Assembly: GCA_005792865.1 (NCBI GenBank)
Contig: SXQR01000016.1
Coordinates: 1 to 7,543, forward strand
From: Flavobacterium sp.
GTDB lineage: Bacteria; Bacteroidota; Bacteroidia; Flavobacteriales; Flavobacteriaceae
Length of the DNA: 7,543 nt
Direction: 5' to 3'
Part shown: piece by piece, positions 1 to 5,481 of the stretch
Position numbering within the stretch: position 1 is the stretch's first letter
Layout: every line of letters starts with the position of its first letter
Translations under genes and position numbers: made by a program
The notes under the pieces: model-generated
The model's database searches: none
What the model was told of the DNA's origin: nothing
What the model saw: the letters and a program-made list of their open reading frames with translations, nothing else

Positions 1-71
1 AAATCAGCGACGAGAACATATCCTGAAATCATAAAAACCGTGAGTGATATGATGAGTGAGATGGTTTTCAT
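1..71 (-). CDS. N-terminus of an exported or membrane protein (cut by left edge)
   Basis: An ATG at 71-69 on the minus strand opens a frame that stays open to the window edge. The 23 visible codons translate to M-K-T-I, then a hydrophobic stretch (roughly residues 4-21), then V-A-D. This looks like a Sec signal peptide or a first membrane helix. A TGA lies in the same frame a short way upstream, and I see no other ATG between it and this start, so the start is well constrained. There is no clear Shine-Dalgarno sequence, as is normal in Bacteroidota. The gene points the same way as the MATE gene and lies about 160 bp after its stop. Too little is visible to name a family. It could also be a chance frame, but the Lys-then-hydrophobic pattern argues for a real gene. 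Confidence 0.5.
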   Translation of the reverse strand, partial: MKTISLIISLTVFMISGYVLVAD

Positions 72-200
72 AACAGTTGATTTTAGTTGGTTATCGGGCG
101 GCTCAGGGTATCAATCCGGGGCCTTCTAATTTTTTAACTAAATTACTGCGTCAGTGTAAGAACCGATTATAGAATTTCCGCAAAGTCTTATATAATTCTT

Positions 201-222
201 ATTAACATATAATTATGTTAAT
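201..222. repeat. AT-rich perfect inverted repeat (9-bp arms, 4-bp spacer)
   Basis: ATTAACATA at 201-209 is followed by TAAT and then its exact reverse complement TATGTTAAT at 214-222. It sits 8 bp past the MATE stop codon, in the spacer before the minus-strand gene at the left edge. The stem contains only one G or C per arm and no T-run follows in either direction, so it is a poor intrinsic terminator. A dyad operator for the left-edge gene is another possibility. The sequence is direct observation; the role is a guess. Confidence 0.5.
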
Positions 223-230
223 CGAAACGG

Positions 231-1652
231 CTAGACTTTTATATTTTTCCAATGTCCGCGCTTGAAAATCAGGTAACCGACGATAGCAATTGCGGTCTCG
301 GCGACGGGGATCGCGATGAAGACGCCCGTCGGTCCCATCCCCAAATATTTCGCAAGGAAGTAGGCCAGCGGAATCTGGAAAAACCAAAAACCGCCCAGAT
401 TGACCCAGGTAGGTGTCCAGGTATCGCCCGCCCCGTTGAACGCGTTGATCATCACCATCCCGATACCGTAAAATACATATCCCAGCGCCATGATGCGCGA
501 GGCCTCCACAGCAACCGCGCTTACGGCGGGGTCATTGGTGAAGAATCCGGCGAGCAGTTCGGCGCCAAGAAGGGAGATCAGCATGACCGAACCCATATAG
601 ATCGCATTGTATTTGGCCGTTTTGATCACCGATTCCTCGGCCCGCGCAATTTCCTTGGCCCCGAGGTTCTGGCCCACCAACGTCGCCGCGGCATTGCTCA
701 GGCCCCACGCGGGAAGCAGGAAGAAAATCATCAGCCGGACAGCCGTCTGGTATCCCGCCGAACCCGTATCGCCACCGGTTGTCGCCACCAATTGCGCCAG
801 GAAAATCCAGCTGCAGGACGCAATCACAAATTGCAGTACCGCCGGCGACGCAATCTTGACGATGGCCCTGATCTGCTTGAAATCCGGCCTCAGATAGGCG
901 ATTGACATCCTGAGGAGCCTTTCACCATTGAAGAGATGGTAAAGTTGGTACAGCACGCCGATGCCGCGCCCGGTGGTGGTGGCGATCGCTGCTCCCGTAA
1001 GCCCAAAGGCCGGAACAGGCCCAAGGCCGTTGATCAGGATGGGGCAGAGGATGATGTTGGCGATGTTGGCGATCCAGAGGCTTTTCATCGCGATGGCCGC
1101 ATTGCCGGCGCCCCTGAAGATTCCGTTGATCAAAAACAGGAGCATGATGACGATGCTTCCACCCATCATGATCTGCACAAAGTCGGTACCGTGCAGGGCA
1201 GATTCCGCAGAGGCGCCCATCAGCAACAGGATATCGGTCGCAAACCAGACGCCCAGAAAACTGATGACGGCTGTGATGGCTACCGCGATGAGGATGGCCT
1301 GCATTCCGGCGCGGGAAGCGGCCTCGGGATCCTTTTCACCAATGCGCCGCGCGACCACCGCCGTTGCCGCCATGCTGATGCCGATGGCCAGCGAATAGAT
1401 GATGGTCAGGACAGATTCGGTGAGCCCCACGGTCTGGATCGCGAAACTGCTGTTCTCAAGGTGCCCGACGAAATACAAATCCACAAGCGCGAACACCGAT
1501 TCCATCACCATTTCCATCATCATGGGAATCGCCAGCAAAATCACCGATAGCCGGATGCTGCCGGTCGTATAGTCCACTTCCTCACCCTTTAGCGATCTTT
1601 TTATGACATCGACAAGTAGGAAGAATCTGCTTCTAGCGCGCGCGGTTTCCAT
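231..1652 (-). CDS. MATE family multidrug/cation efflux transporter
   Basis: This gene encodes a 473-residue inner-membrane protein of the MATE (MatE, PF01554) family. These proteins export cationic drugs and toxic compounds in exchange for Na+ or H+. The length is typical, and the hydrophobic profile is consistent with about 12 membrane helices in two homologous halves. After a short cytoplasmic N-terminus, the segment with IPMMMEMVMES and FALVDLYFVGHL matches the first helices of Bacteroidota MATE proteins. The segments VGLTESVLTI and AATAVVARRIGEKDPEAA match the conserved loop after helix 2. In the second half, GLSNAAATLVGQNLGA is the equivalent element. I chose the ATG at 1652; the frame is open to a TTG at 1676, but that codon overlaps a -7-like box and the extra eight residues are not family-like. 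The gene appears monocistronic, because a terminator precedes it and 160 bp follow it. The substrate cannot be read from sequence. Confidence 0.93.
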   Translation of the reverse strand: METARARSRFFLLVDVIKRSLKGEEVDYTTGSIRLSVILLAIPMMMEMVMESVFALVDLYFVGHLENSSFAIQTVGLTESVLTIIYSLAIGISMAATAVVARRIGEKDPEAASRAGMQAILIAVAITAVISFLGVWFATDILLLMGASAESALHGTDFVQIMMGGSIVIMLLFLINGIFRGAGNAAIAMKSLWIANIANIILCPILINGLGPVPAFGLTGAAIATTTGRGIGVLYQLYHLFNGERLLRMSIAYLRPDFKQIRAIVKIASPAVLQFVIASCSWIFLAQLVATTGGDTGSAGYQTAVRLMIFFLLPAWGLSNAAATLVGQNLGAKEIARAEESVIKTAKYNAIYMGSVMLISLLGAELLAGFFTNDPAVSAVAVEASRIMALGYVFYGIGMVMINAFNGAGDTWTPTWVNLGGFWFFQIPLAYFLAKYLGMGPTGVFIAIPVAETAIAIVGYLIFKRGHWKNIKV

Positions 1653-1683
1653 GGGCTCTGGTTTGAAAGAACGCAAATATCAT

Positions 1684-1704
1684 AAAAAAAGCCGCTTGCG
1701 CGGC
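1684..1704 (-). terminator. Intrinsic terminator after the hydrophilic 122-aa gene
   Basis: Read on the minus strand, GCCGC-GCAA-GCGGC forms a 5-bp all-GC stem with a tetraloop, extendable by G-U and A-U pairs. It is followed directly by seven T residues. The hairpin begins at the base after the TAG stop (1707-1705) of the small hydrophilic gene, so it terminates that transcript and insulates the MATE gene downstream. Confidence 0.88.
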
Positions 1705-2073
1705 CTATGGTTTATAATCTGTGTCCTTCGTGTTCTCGGGATGCTCCGGCGGGTATCGTTGGGCGTCGCGATCGTAATTGAAGTCGCGGTTGCGCAATGA
1801 ATCAGGGTGTTCGATCGCGCGGTTGGATGAAAATGCCGCACCGCCGTGGGTATCACCCTCGGGCTGGTCCGGATGCCGGGCGCGTTCCACCGTTTTCCGG
1901 TTGCCATCTTCATCGATTTCCGACTCTCGGTCGAGCGGCCTCGCGTCCTGCTGGCCGGGGTTGAAATCGGGTGGCAGATTCTCGCCGCTGAAACCTTCGT
2001 TCAGGCCGTCGGCATGTTTTTCCTGATGCCCGTTCCACTTGTTGTCGCCCTGGTTGCCGTCATTCGTTTCCAT
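1705..2073 (-). CDS. Small, highly hydrophilic, probably disordered protein of unknown function
   Basis: I do not recognise this 122-residue protein. About 35% of its residues are Asp, Glu, Lys or Arg. It is also rich in Asn, Pro, His and Gly (about 9% Gly), has no Cys and a single Trp, and contains no stretch hydrophobic enough for a signal peptide or membrane helix. It should be cytoplasmic and largely unfolded. The C-terminus is notable for NRDFNYDRD and YPPEHPEN. I chose the ATG at 2073; the frame extends upstream to a GTG at 2127, but those residues come from AT-rich leader sequence. Support for a real gene comes from a perfect intrinsic terminator abutting the stop codon and a divergent 87-bp spacer to rluE. 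The composition meets the usual description of hydrophilins (stress-linked disordered proteins), but that is inference from composition only. It could be a lineage-specific orphan. Confidence 0.68.
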   Translation of the reverse strand: METNDGNQGDNKWNGHQEKHADGLNEGFSGENLPPDFNPGQQDARPLDRESEIDEDGNRKTVERARHPDQPEGDTHGGAAFSSNRAIEHPDSLRNRDFNYDRDAQRYPPEHPENTKDTDYKP

Positions 2074-2149
2074 GGTTTTTATTTTAATATTACGCAAAAT
2101 TCCGGTTCGCCAGCCGCTATTTAACACGCGTTTGGCACGCGCATTTCGC

Positions 2150-2157
2150 TATTTTTG
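2150..2157 (+). promoter_or_regulatory. Candidate -7 box (TATTTTTG) for rluE-trmL
   Basis: TATTTTTG matches the Bacteroidota -7 consensus TAnnTTTG exactly and ends 3 nt before the rluE ATG at 2161. A TTTG at 2131-2134 could serve as the -33 element, but the 15-bp spacing is shorter than the usual 19-21 bp, so the promoter is only partly supported. If it is used, the transcript would begin at or within a few bases of the start codon. Confidence 0.42.
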
Positions 2158-2160
2158 CGC

Positions 2161-2727
2161 ATGCATCGTCACTTCGCGGTTTATAAACCATACGGATACC
2201 TGAGCCAGTTCACCTACGCGCTCAAACGGCCCAAGAAATTGCTGGGTGAATTGCATCGATTCCCACCGGGTACGATGGCCATTGGCCGGCTTGACGAGGA
2301 TTCCGAAGGGCTTCTACTGCTCACCACCGACGGGAACATGAGTGAACTTGTCCGGTCGGCGAAAGTGGAGAAGCAATATTTTGTCCAGGTGGACGGCGTC
2401 ATTGACCAGGCTGCCGCCGACAAGATCGCTTCGGGCGTGGAAATCGGCTTTAAGGGAACGCGCTACGTGACCCGTCCCTGCCAGGCGCGCCTCATTGACG
2501 ATCCCGTCCTCCCGGAACGCGGCCGAAAGATCAGGGATGCAAGGCACGGTCCCACGAGTTGGATTTCATTGACCGTAACCGAAGGGAAATTCAGGCAGGT
2601 CCGCAAAATGGTGGCCGCCGCAGGTTTCCCGGCGCTCCGGCTGGTTCGGGTACGCGTGGGCAAATTGGAACTCGGCGGCCTGCAGCCCGGAGAGGTGCGC
2701 GAACTCACTAATATTGAAGTATGCTGA
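2161..2727 (+). CDS. rluE: RluE-type rRNA pseudouridine synthase
   Basis: This gene encodes a 188-residue enzyme of the RsuA/RluB/C/D/E/F pseudouridine synthase family, which isomerises uridine in rRNA. E. coli RluE acts on a single uridine in 23S rRNA (U2457). There is no S4 RNA-binding domain at the N-terminus: the catalytic domain starts at once with YKPYGYLSQF (residues 8-17), as in RluE. The active-site motif GRLDEDSEGLLLLT spans residues 42-55, with Asp45 as the expected catalytic aspartate. The family's C-terminal signature is present as EGKFRQVRKM and FPALRLVRVRVG. I chose the ATG at 2161 over an in-frame TTG at 2155 because the family begins here and the TTG lies inside the -7 box. 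The gene overlaps trmL by 7 bp, so the two are probably co-translated. The exact target uridine is inferred from homology. Confidence 0.9.
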   Translation: MHRHFAVYKPYGYLSQFTYALKRPKKLLGELHRFPPGTMAIGRLDEDSEGLLLLTTDGNMSELVRSAKVEKQYFVQVDGVIDQAAADKIASGVEIGFKGTRYVTRPCQARLIDDPVLPERGRKIRDARHGPTSWISLTVTEGKFRQVRKMVAAAGFPALRLVRVRVGKLELGGLQPGEVRELTNIEVC

Positions 2728-3179
2728 ACATCGTTTTGATCGAACCCGAAATCCCCAACAATACCGGCAACATCGGAAGGCTTTGCGTAGGGATGGACTG
2801 CCGCCTCCACCTGGTCCATCCGCTTGGTTTCAAAATTACCGACACGGCCGTGAAAAGGGCGGGGCTGGACTATTGGCCGCACCTTGACCTGTCCGAGTAT
2901 GAAAATGCAGCGCAATGGATTGCATCGGTACCAGATCCCGACCGCGTATTTTTGATGAGCGCGAAAAGCGAAACGGTTTATTACGACGCCAAATTCAGGG
3001 ACGGCGACTGGCTGGTTTTCGGTAGGGAAAGCGTCGGGCTTTCGCCGGATTTCATGCAGCTTTTCGGCAACCACCTCAAAATTCCCAAGTCGGGAAACAT
3101 CCGCAGCTACAACATTGCGAATTCGGTGGCCTTCGTGGTGGGAGAAGCCCGCAGGCAGATCGGCTTCAGCGATTTATGA
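2721..3179 (+). CDS. trmL: tRNA (cytidine(34)/uridine(34)-2'-O)-methyltransferase TrmL
   Basis: This gene encodes a 152-residue SPOUT-superfamily methyltransferase. TrmL transfers a methyl group from S-adenosylmethionine to the 2'-OH of the wobble nucleotide in tRNA-Leu isoacceptors. The protein is full length and aligns from its first residue with E. coli TrmL: LNIVLIEPEIPNNTGNIGR at residues 2-20, RAGLDYW, DGDWLVFGRESVGL, then IPKSGNIRSYNIANSVAFVV. The last two blocks form the trefoil-knot SAM site. The knot loop reads FGRESVGL, close to the E. coli FGPETRGL. The ATG lies inside the end of rluE (overlap ATGCTGA), which implies translational coupling of two RNA-modification genes. The 3' end overlaps the convergent gene on the other strand by 14 bp, and no terminator is visible between them. 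Confidence 0.94.
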   Translation: MLNIVLIEPEIPNNTGNIGRLCVGMDCRLHLVHPLGFKITDTAVKRAGLDYWPHLDLSEYENAAQWIASVPDPDRVFLMSAKSETVYYDAKFRDGDWLVFGRESVGLSPDFMQLFGNHLKIPKSGNIRSYNIANSVAFVVGEARRQIGFSDL

Positions 3180-3663
3180 ATCCGATGTAGGACCTCAGGA
3201 GCTTGTTCATCGTCAACTCCAATGATGGCTTCGCGTCGCGGTAATCGTCCTTGAGCCTGCCATCGGGCGCAAAGAAATCGGCCACGGTAAGTTTGGTGAT
3301 GTTGCGGTCGGCGTAAATGTCCTTTACGGTATAGGTGACCTCGATGGCGGTTGCCGTGAACCGGATGTCCATCGTGTATTTGATCCTGTACTGGAAAACT
3401 TCGCCCAGGTTCCTGTAATGGAAGGCATTGTCGCGGTATCCGTCGATCTTGAGTGAATTTGGCGTGACATCGTACACGTCATACGGTTCGCGTCCCTTGT
3501 AAAAAAAGGCCGGCCACGATTGAGAGAGCTCGAGCAACCTTTCATCGGGAAGCGCAGGGCGTTCTATGATCGCCTTCTCAAAGCCGGACGGGGTAAGTTC
3601 CAGGTTGCGCTGCGCAGCGGCAAACCCAAAAAACATCAGGAAAAGGACCGTGAGTAGCTTCAT
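3166..3663 (-). CDS. Small exported protein of unknown function (DUF4468-like)
   Basis: This 165-residue protein begins with a Sec signal peptide (MKLLTVLFLMFFGFAAAQ, cleavage expected before Gln18), so it should be periplasmic or surface-exposed. The mature part is an alternating polar/aromatic protein with the segment YRIKYTMDIRFTATAIEVTY (about residues 92-111), then VKDIYADRNIT. This layout resembles Bacteroidota proteins annotated as DUF4468 (TBP-like fold), but I cannot confirm membership by eye. The frame stays open upstream to 3882, but that stretch is antisense-frame shadow of btuD. The ATG at 3663 sits at the start of a good signal peptide and directly after a strong promoter. The gene lies 28 bp downstream of btuD on the same strand, so it may also receive read-through from the B12 operon. 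No link to B12 is evident in its sequence. Confidence 0.82.
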   Translation of the reverse strand: MKLLTVLFLMFFGFAAAQRNLELTPSGFEKAIIERPALPDERLLELSQSWPAFFYKGREPYDVYDVTPNSLKIDGYRDNAFHYRNLGEVFQYRIKYTMDIRFTATAIEVTYTVKDIYADRNITKLTVADFFAPDGRLKDDYRDAKPSLELTMNKLLRSYIGFINR

Positions 3664-3667
3664 GTCA

Positions 3668-3698
3668 CAAATATAGCAAACCGACCATGGCTTACAAA
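3668..3698 (-). promoter_or_regulatory. Bacteroidota promoter (TTTG-N19-TATATTTG) for the 3166-3663 gene
   Basis: On the minus strand, TTTG at 3698-3695 (-33 element) is separated by exactly 19 bp from TATATTTG at 3675-3668 (-7 element, consensus TAnnTTTG). Both elements and the spacing agree with the known Bacteroidota housekeeping promoter. The -33 element lies over the last codons of btuD. Only 4 nt separate the -7 box from the ATG at 3663, so the start of transcription should fall at or next to the start codon. Confidence 0.68.
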
Positions 3699-4459
3699 CC
3701 CTTAAAGACAAACTTAACGGACTTGGGATCGAAGGCGATCTCATCGGTGGGGAACAAGGTGGAAAAGATACCGTGTGCGATGAGTTTTTCAGGTTTGCCG
3801 AAATGAACTTTCTCCGCGGAGAGGACCACCATCGCATCGCTGGTGGTAATGGCCGTCTCGATGTCATGCGTGGAATAAACAATGCATTTTCCCTGGTTTG
3901 CGAGTTTGCGCAAAAGCCGGAACAGCGATAGTTTGTGCATCAGGTCCAGGTGTGTGGACGGTTCGTCAAGAATGATCACCGGCGTGTCCTGCGCCAATGC
4001 GCGCGCGATCATCACCTTTTGCATCTGGCCGTCGCTGAGCTCCCCGATCCGTCGCGGGGCCAGTTTCCCGATTCCCGTCATCTCAAGTGCCGATGCCGTG
4101 ATGGCCCGGTCCTGAGCATCCATCGTTCCGATCCAGTCCGTGTATGGCTGACGTCCAAGGGCCACCAGTTCCCCGACGGTCAGGTTGCGCGCCGGCGGCC
4201 GTTCGGTGAGCACGAGCGCGATTTCCCTGGCCAGGGCAGCGGTGGAATAGGCCGATAACGCTTTTCCGTTTAGGGCAATGTTGCCCGATAAAGCCGGTTG
4301 TATGGCGCTCAAGGAGCGAAGCAGTGTACTCTTCCCGACGCCGTTTGCGCCCACGACCGAGACCAGCGTGCCGGGCATGATGGACATATTGATGCCTGAT
4401 GCCACGATTTTGTCGTGATATCCAATTTCCAGTGCTTCGGTGTGGATGATCGGATTCAT
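3692..4459 (-). CDS. btuD: Cobalamin ABC transporter ATP-binding protein BtuD
   Basis: This gene encodes a 255-residue cytoplasmic ATPase that powers BtuC in corrinoid import. Visible parts are Walker A GANGVGKST (residues 37-45), the signature motif as LSDGQ (141-145), Walker B VIILDEP (161-167) with Glu166 as the catalytic base, a D-loop with HLD at 170-172, and the switch His198 in STHD. The FecE/BtuD-type segment VGELVALGRQPYTDW is present at 95-109. Where most relatives have the Q-loop glutamine, this protein reads LVLTERP (82-88). The ATG overlaps the btuC stop as ATGA, so translation is coupled. The frame continues upstream to 4747, but that part is shadow of btuC. The fold alone would also fit haem or siderophore uptake; the B12 assignment comes from the neighbouring riboswitch and btuB. 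Confidence 0.9.
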   Translation of the reverse strand: MNPIIHTEALEIGYHDKIVASGINMSIMPGTLVSVVGANGVGKSTLLRSLSAIQPALSGNIALNGKALSAYSTAALAREIALVLTERPPARNLTVGELVALGRQPYTDWIGTMDAQDRAITASALEMTGIGKLAPRRIGELSDGQMQKVMIARALAQDTPVIILDEPSTHLDLMHKLSLFRLLRKLANQGKCIVYSTHDIETAITTSDAMVVLSAEKVHFGKPEKLIAHGIFSTLFPTDEIAFDPKSVKFVFKGL

Positions 4460-5481
4460 GAAAACGGTTTTTTGAGCAATAACCAGATAACGACAGGTGC
4501 GCCGATAATGGATGTTATGGCGTTGACCGGCAGCAGCAGGTCGGTCCCGGGAACCTGTGTCGCGATGTCGCAAAACACCATTACCGAAGCACCAATGAGC
4601 ATCGTCGCGGGAAAAAGGACGCGGTGTGATGCCGTCCGGAAAGCCAGTCTCGCCATGTGCGGAACCGCCAGGCCGATAAAGGCGATAGGCCCTGCAAATG
4701 CCGTGATGCTCCCCGCCAGGAGACTTGTCGCGGCAATGATGATCCACCGTGCGGACGAAATATTAAGCCCCATGCTACGGGCATAATTTTCACCCAGCAA
4801 TAGGGCATCCAGCGGTTTGATGCTCCGGACCGCCAGGAGAATCCCGGTTGCCACCGCGAGGCCCAGGACCGCCACCGATTCCCACGGCAGGTTGCCCAGG
4901 TTTCCCAGTGACCAAAAGGTAAATTTCTGCAATTGCTCGGCCGGGGCAAAAAAAGTCAGCACCCCGACGATAGCCGAAGTGAAACTGCCAAACATCAACC
5001 CCACGATCAATATGGACATCGTATCGCGCATTCTTGCCGAGACGGCCAGTATGGCCAGCAGGACCAACAGGCTGCCTGCGCATGACGCGATGACGATGCC
5101 ACCTGCCGATGTGAATGCCCTCGACATGAATTCGGGCAAAAATCCTGCGCCCATCACCGCAAAGGCCACGCCCAGGCTCGAGCCCGAACTCAGTCCAAGT
5201 ACGTAAGGACCGGCCAGCGGGTTGCGGAAAAGCGTCTGCATCAACAAACCGCTGATGGACAGCCCCAGGCCAGCCATTAGGGCAGTGAGGGCCTTCGGGA
5301 GCCGGTAATCCACCACGATATAGGTCCATGAGGCTTTTGTCGCTTCACCACCTGCCAATACCTGAAATACATCCGATACGGGGATCGGAACGGGGCCCAG
5401 ACAGAGGCTCGCGACCAACAGCGCGGTTAGTGACAGCGCCAACACGGTGAAAATGAAGGGATATTTGATTGGTGCCGCCAC
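4456..5481 (-). CDS. btuC: Cobalamin ABC transporter permease BtuC (FecCD family)
   Basis: This gene encodes a 341-residue inner-membrane permease, the usual length for the FecCD/BtuC family, with about ten membrane helices. Hallmarks are RLPKALTALMAG (residues 60-71), then GLLMQTLFRNPLAGPYVLG (78-96), and the coupling-helix region GLAVPHMARL (270-279), which contacts the ATPase. The end reads LPVNAITSIIGAPVVIWLLL, also typical. Translation must start at GTG 5481-5479 (MAAPIKYPF), because no ATG occurs before the first conserved helices. This GTG overlaps the btuF stop by 1 nt (TAGTG). At its 3' end the gene overlaps btuD by 4 nt. The overlaps point to one btuF-btuC-btuD transcript and balanced synthesis of the complex. 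Substrate identity is inferred from the adjacent cobalamin riboswitch and receptor gene. Confidence 0.91.
   Translation of the reverse strand: MAAPIKYPFIFTVLALSLTALLVASLCLGPVPIPVSDVFQVLAGGEATKASWTYIVVDYRLPKALTALMAGLGLSISGLLMQTLFRNPLAGPYVLGLSSGSSLGVAFAVMGAGFLPEFMSRAFTSAGGIVIASCAGSLLVLLAILAVSARMRDTMSILIVGLMFGSFTSAIVGVLTFFAPAEQLQKFTFWSLGNLGNLPWESVAVLGLAVATGILLAVRSIKPLDALLLGENYARSMGLNISSARWIIIAATSLLAGSITAFAGPIAFIGLAVPHMARLAFRTASHRVLFPATMLIGASVMVFCDIATQVPGTDLLLPVNAITSIIGAPVVIWLLLKKPFS

Noticed and set aside
252..905. 217-residue plus-strand open frame opposite the MATE gene
   Set aside because: It lies entirely antisense to a well-supported MATE gene. The translation is rich in Arg, His, Asp and Gly with no domain, which is typical of a shadow frame in GC-rich coding DNA.
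936..1550. 204-residue plus-strand open frame opposite the MATE gene
   Set aside because: Also antisense to MATE; His/Asp/Arg-rich low-complexity translation with no recognisable domain or start context.
1778..2124. Two plus-strand frames opposite the small hydrophilic gene (1778-2026 and 1846-2124)
   Set aside because: Neither has a promoter-like or domain signal, whereas the minus-strand frame ends exactly at an intrinsic terminator. I kept the minus-strand call at moderate confidence.
2463..3074. 203-residue minus-strand open frame across rluE and trmL
   Set aside because: It is opposite two conserved enzyme genes in good frames, and its translation has no family features.
3664..3882. 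N-terminal extension of the exported 165-residue protein
   Set aside because: The extra residues are an out-of-frame reading of btuD. The ATG at 3663 is followed by a clear signal peptide and preceded by a promoter.
4460..4747. N-terminal extension of BtuD
   Set aside because: The extension reads btuC DNA in another frame. The ATG at 4459 gives the normal BtuD length and an ATGA overlap with btuC.
4790..5329. 179-residue minus-strand open frame inside btuC
   Set aside because: It is an alternative frame within btuC. The btuC frame carries all FecCD motifs, while this one is Arg/Gly/His-rich noise.
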